Shown here: piece after piece, positions 5,482 through 7,866 of the stretch
Position numbering within the stretch: position 1 is the first letter of the stretch
Layout: every line of letters begins with the position of its first letter
NCBI GenBank assembly: GCA_035447945.1
Contig: DAOTHZ010000084.1
Span: 1-7,866, forward strand
Direction of reading: 5' to 3'
DNA length: 7,866 nt
Origin: Syntrophomonas_B sp035447945
Lineage (GTDB): Bacteria; Bacillota; Syntrophomonadia; Syntrophomonadales; Syntrophomonadaceae
Made by a program: the position numbers and the translations under genes
The notes under the pieces: generated by a model
What the model was told of the DNA's origin: nothing
The model's input: the letters and a program-made list of their open reading frames with translations, nothing else
Databases searched by the model: none

Positions 5482-6936
5482 TTATTTAAATGCCTCAATA
5501 AAAGCTAGCGCCCGGGCCAATCGGCGGGAACAAACCTCTGGTCCCAACAATTCCATGATTTCAAAAAGGCCGGGGGTATTGGTGCGCCCGGTCAGTGCCA
5601 GGCGGGTGGGATGAATCAGTTCAGCCGCTTTCAAGCCCATTGCTTCTGCCCGGGAGCGGATGGCCTGCTCAATTTGTCCGGCATCAAACGGTTGCATGTC
5701 CATAAGCGATTTAACTGCCGCCAATCTTTCCCGACAAGCGGATTGGCGGAAATACTTGTCTACACCTTTTTCATCATAAAGCTGGGGCTCCGCAAAGAAA
5801 TATTCAGCTGCAGGCCACAATTCCTGGATAATTCTGATCCGGCTGCGCAGCAGGGTGATTATTTTGATAAAATAGGCGTGATTATCAGTCGTTAACCAGC
5901 CGCGCGCCCACGCCTCCTCTTTCACCCTGGACAGGATGTCTTCCGCGCTTAGTTCAGCTAGATAGTGACCGTTCATCCAGGCCAGTTTTTCGATGTCATA
6001 GATGGCAGCCGATTTGGAGAAATGGGCAAGATCAAAGCGCCGGATCATTTCCTCTCTGTCCATAAGGTCAAGATCATCACCCGGGGACCAGCCCAGCAGG
6101 GCCAGATAGTTGACCAAGGCCTGCGGCAGGTATCCCTGATCACGGAATTCCTGCACTGAAGTGGCACCATGCCGCTTGGACAGTTTACTGCGATCAGGCG
6201 CGAGGATCATGGATACATGGGCAAATTGCGGTGGAGTCAATCCCAGCGCCTGATAAATCAGCAGTTGTTTGGGGGTATTGGGTAGATGCTCTTCGGCTCG
6301 GATGACATGGCTGATCTGCATGGTGAAGTCATCAACCACCACCGCGAAATTATAAGTTGGCCATCCATCTGATTTGGCGATGATAAAGTCGTCGATCAAA
6401 TCGTTTTGAAATTCCACCTGGCCCCGCACCAGGTCATGGACAGCGGTGATGCCTTGTTGCGGCATCTTGAAGCGAACCGTCGGCTTTAAGCCCAGGGAGA
6501 GTCGATGGGCTACTTCAGTCGCACTAAGGCTGCGGCAAGTACCGTCATATCTGAAAGCATCCTGGTCATGCCGGGCAGACTCGCGCTGGCGGCGCAATTC
6601 ATCTGCCGTACAAAAACAGTAATACGCATGACCGGAATCCAGCAACTGTTGGAGATAGTGCTGATAAATGGACAAACGCTCGCTTTGCCGGTAAGGACCA
6701 TAAGGTCCGCCGATATCCGGACCTTCATCCCAATCCAGCCCCAGCCAGCGCAACCCTTCCACGATGCCGTGTGCGGATTCAGCGGTGGAACGTTCCAGGT
6801 CGGTATCTTCCAGACGCAACACCAGGCTGCCCTGCTGACTGCGGGCCAGCAACCAATTAAACAAAGCGGTGCGGGCTCCGCCGATATGTAAAGTCCCTGT
6901 AGGACTGGGCGCAAAACGTACTCTCATCTCGCCCAT
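5482..6936 (-). CDS. gltX: Glutamyl-tRNA synthetase (class Ib, probably non-discriminating)
   Basis: A cytoplasmic class I aminoacyl-tRNA synthetase of 484 residues, a normal length. It attaches glutamate to tRNA-Glu and, in most Firmicutes, also to tRNA-Gln for later amidation by GatCAB. The Rossmann catalytic domain opens with APSPTGTLHIGG (9-20), the HIGH-type motif. The KMSKS equivalent is KLSKR (251-255), followed by HGATSVQEFRDQGYLPQAL. The core WPTYNFAVVVDD (192-203) and HVIRAEEHLPNTPKQ (210-224) is intact; a helical anticodon-binding region (about 310-484) includes RLALTGRTNTPGLFE. The zinc-site region has C107-x-C109, Y130 and C134, but Ser136 where E. coli GluRS has the fourth ligand, His127. 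The first ATG (6936) is chosen because AAAGGAGG at 6946-6953 lies 9 bases upstream; ATG 6927 is too far. Whether it charges tRNA-Gln is inferred from lineage and from its neighbour tRNAs, not proven here. Confidence 0.97.
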   Translation of the reverse strand: MGEMRVRFAPSPTGTLHIGGARTALFNWLLARSQQGSLVLRLEDTDLERSTAESAHGIVEGLRWLGLDWDEGPDIGGPYGPYRQSERLSIYQHYLQQLLDSGHAYYCFCTADELRRQRESARHDQDAFRYDGTCRSLSATEVAHRLSLGLKPTVRFKMPQQGITAVHDLVRGQVEFQNDLIDDFIIAKSDGWPTYNFAVVVDDFTMQISHVIRAEEHLPNTPKQLLIYQALGLTPPQFAHVSMILAPDRSKLSKRHGATSVQEFRDQGYLPQALVNYLALLGWSPGDDLDLMDREEMIRRFDLAHFSKSAAIYDIEKLAWMNGHYLAELSAEDILSRVKEEAWARGWLTTDNHAYFIKIITLLRSRIRIIQELWPAAEYFFAEPQLYDEKGVDKYFRQSACRERLAAVKSLMDMQPFDAGQIEQAIRSRAEAMGLKAAELIHPTRLALTGRTNTPGLFEIMELLGPEVCSRRLARALAFIEAFK

Positions 6937-6983
6937 TCAGTTACTCCTCCTTTGTGAAATGAAAACAGCATGCATCCTGTGAG

Positions 6984-6996
6984 CGGCAGTCTGCCG
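6984..6996 (-). other. Small hairpin in the gltX leader
   Basis: CGGCA and TGCCG flank a 3-base loop, making a 5-bp GC-rich stem about 50 bases before the gltX start. An imperfect palindrome at 6965-6980 follows it. No T tract is present and no T-box core sequence is visible in this region, so no regulatory role can be assigned. Confidence 0.3.
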
Positions 6997-7026
6997 GGGG
7001 GAATGTCATCCCGAATTTCTTAATCT

Positions 7027-7055
7027 ATGGTAGCGCATCCCGGTTTATTTATCAA
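7027..7055 (-). promoter_or_regulatory. Possible gltX promoter
   Basis: Minus-strand TTGATA (7055-7050, 5 of 6) and TACCAT (7032-7027, 4 of 6) are 17 bases apart. The transcript would start near 7020, giving a leader of about 85 bases. The -35 element overlaps an 8-bp hairpin (7039-7046 with 7054-7061, one G:U). An alternative pair, TTGGAT and TATATA 17 bases apart, falls in the AT tract further upstream. Confidence 0.4.
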
Positions 7056-7061
7056 ACCAGG
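7039..7061. repeat. Inverted repeat in the gltX-yunB intergenic region
   Basis: CCCGGTTT (7039-7046) and AAACCAGG (7054-7061) form an 8-bp stem with one G:U pair and a 7-base loop. No T tract follows on either strand, so it is not an ordinary terminator. It overlaps the candidate gltX promoter and could be an operator or simply chance. In the 314-base gap 6937-7250 this, the leader hairpin, the promoter candidate and the AT tract are all that I see; no gene is supported. Confidence 0.4.
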
Positions 7062-7163
7062 CACTGTCATGACTTTTCTGCCGAAAAAAAGTCTGTATCG
7101 CCGAATCTTCAGCACTGCTTTGGATGGATGGCGAAAAATGTGCACCAAGTAGTTCTGTTTTTC

Positions 7164-7177
7164 ATATATATATATAT
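7164..7177. repeat. (AT)7 dinucleotide tract
   Basis: Seven uninterrupted AT units lie about 75 bases before yunB and about 230 bases before gltX, in the shared divergent intergenic region. Such tracts can melt easily and vary in length by slippage. On the minus strand the tract could supply a TATATA -10 element with TTGGAT 17 bases upstream. Confidence 0.85.
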
Positions 7178-7232
7178 TGATTGATGAATCCAAAAGGCTA
7201 GTCATCCGGTGTTATGAACAGCCCCCGAGATG

Positions 7233-7242
7233 AAAAAGGAGG
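7233..7242 (+). promoter_or_regulatory. Ribosome binding site that decides the yunB start
   Basis: AAAAAGGAGG lies 8 bases before TTG 7251. It sits inside the coding sequence that would be made from the in-frame ATG at 7230, which has no site of its own, so TTG is the better start. Confidence 0.8.
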
Positions 7243-7250
7243 CGCAGGGC

Positions 7251-7866
7251 TTGTATTATCGCAGAAGACAAAAGGCAGCCGTATTGGTATTGCTGTTGGT
7301 TTTGCTTGCTTCAATCGTGATGATTGACTTCAGGATTAAAAAGAGTCTGTTGGAATTAGCACAAACCCAGGCGGAAATTCGTACCGTTGAAATCGTAACC
7401 CGGGCAGTTTATGAACAACTGGGCCAGGCAACCGAGTACAATGACATTGTTCATATACACAAAGACGATCAGGGCAGGATTGTAATGCTGCAGGCCAACA
7501 CGGTTATTTTAAACCGGTACATGGCCCTGGCCAACAAAGCAATTCTGGCCGGGCTCAAGCAAGCGAATGCTGATCAAATCAAGATCCCGCTCGGACAGAT
7601 CACGGGAATCACTTTACTGGCAGGCAGAGGACCTCGTTTGGGTGTCAGGGTTATGCCAGCCAGCCAGGTTTTTATAGAAGTTGATGACAGATTCGAAGAG
7701 GCAGGAATCAATCAAACCCGCCACCGAATTTACATGAAAGTGAAAACCAGAATAAAAATCGCCGTGCCCTTGATGGGCAAAGAAATCCTAGTGGTTTCAA
7801 CGATTCCCATGACGGAGACAGTAATTGTGGGCGATGTGCCGCAAACCTATGTCAGTCTTAAAGGAG
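7251..7866 (+). CDS. yunB: Sporulation protein YunB (3' end missing)
   Basis: 205 residues are visible in an open frame that runs off the right edge. It begins with basic residues (MYYRRRQK) and one membrane segment (about 9-27), followed by an extracytoplasmic or intermembrane domain. The match to YunB rests on recalled family features: IPLGQITG (112-119), GPRLGVRVMPASQV (127-140), an EVDDRFEEAGINQTRHRIYM stretch (about 142-161) and the C-terminal IVGDVPQTY (192-200). YunB is a conserved endospore-former protein made in the mother cell under sigma E in Bacillus subtilis and needed for efficient sporulation; its exact role is not settled. Only a short C-terminal piece should be missing. The TTG start (7251) is preferred over ATG 7230 because of the ribosome binding site. 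I looked for a sigma E promoter upstream and found no convincing match. Confidence 0.9.
   Translation, partial: MYYRRRQKAAVLVLLLVLLASIVMIDFRIKKSLLELAQTQAEIRTVEIVTRAVYEQLGQATEYNDIVHIHKDDQGRIVMLQANTVILNRYMALANKAILAGLKQANADQIKIPLGQITGITLLAGRGPRLGVRVMPASQVFIEVDDRFEEAGINQTRHRIYMKVKTRIKIAVPLMGKEILVVSTIPMTETVIVGDVPQTYVSLKG

Noticed and set aside
6937..7060. T-box riboswitch in front of gltX
   Set aside because: No T-box core (GGGTGGTACCGCG-like) sequence or long specifier stem with terminator is visible; only short hairpins.
7020..7205. 61-residue open frame on the minus strand between yunB and gltX
   Set aside because: No ribosome binding site upstream of its ATG, low-complexity start coded by the AT tract, and no recognisable features; it overlaps promoter-like sequence.
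7140..7230. Sigma E promoter for yunB
   Set aside because: Expected from Bacillus, but no good -35/-10 pair at the right spacing was found; the AT tract gives only partial matches.
7230..7250. In-frame ATG start for yunB, seven codons longer
   Set aside because: No ribosome binding site before it, and the strong AAAAAGGAGG lies within it, correctly spaced for TTG 7251.
1..7866. CRISPR arrays, insertion sequences or defence/phage modules
   Set aside because: No regularly spaced repeats, transposase or phage-like proteins; all large frames are chromosomal housekeeping or sporulation genes.

Overview
The window is ordinary chromosomal DNA from an endospore-forming Firmicute, most likely a member of the Clostridia or a close relative. 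Evidence for this is a YunB sporulation protein, a MutS2 with a C-terminal Smr domain, strong AGGAGG-type ribosome binding sites, TTG starts, a class A penicillin-binding protein with a clostridial-style cysteine-rich tail, and glutamyl-tRNA synthetase beside both tRNA-Glu and tRNA-Gln. I see no phage, plasmid, transposon or CRISPR sequence. The species cannot be named from sequence alone.

Layout. (1) Bases 1-2085, plus strand: mutS2, lacking its first ~90 codons at the window edge. (2) 2112-2152: a 14-bp hairpin between convergent genes, serving the penicillin-binding protein gene best. (3) 4583-2160, minus strand: a bifunctional class A penicillin-binding protein with its own ribosome binding site and a possible promoter. 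(4) 5124-4873, minus strand: a small unrecognised protein with its own terminator (4779-4819). (5) 5388-5232, minus strand: tRNA-Gln(CTG) then tRNA-Glu(CTC), 7 bases apart, behind a perfect TTGACA-17-TATAAT promoter and followed by hairpins. (6) 6936-5482, minus strand: gltX. (7) 6937-7250: a divergent intergenic region with a possible gltX promoter, two hairpins and an (AT)7 tract. (8) 7251 to the right edge, plus strand: yunB, truncated by the window.

How the genes work together. The coherent unit is gltX with the two tRNAs. Most Firmicutes make Gln-tRNA by having a non-discriminating GluRS charge tRNA-Gln with glutamate, followed by amidation by GatCAB. If that holds here, the enzyme gene sits directly upstream of two of its substrates. 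Both tRNAs carry C34 anticodons, so they should read only the G-ending codons (GAG, CAG), and other copies must exist elsewhere. The remaining genes are housekeeping or lineage functions: ribosome rescue or recombination control (MutS2), peptidoglycan synthesis (the penicillin-binding protein) and sporulation (YunB).

I found no convincing wholly new system. The points most worth a second look are a C:C mismatch in the tRNA-Gln acceptor stem, a CxxC motif next to the KTG motif of the penicillin-binding protein together with its repeated cysteine modules, the gltX-tRNA cluster, and the small unknown gene after the tRNAs.
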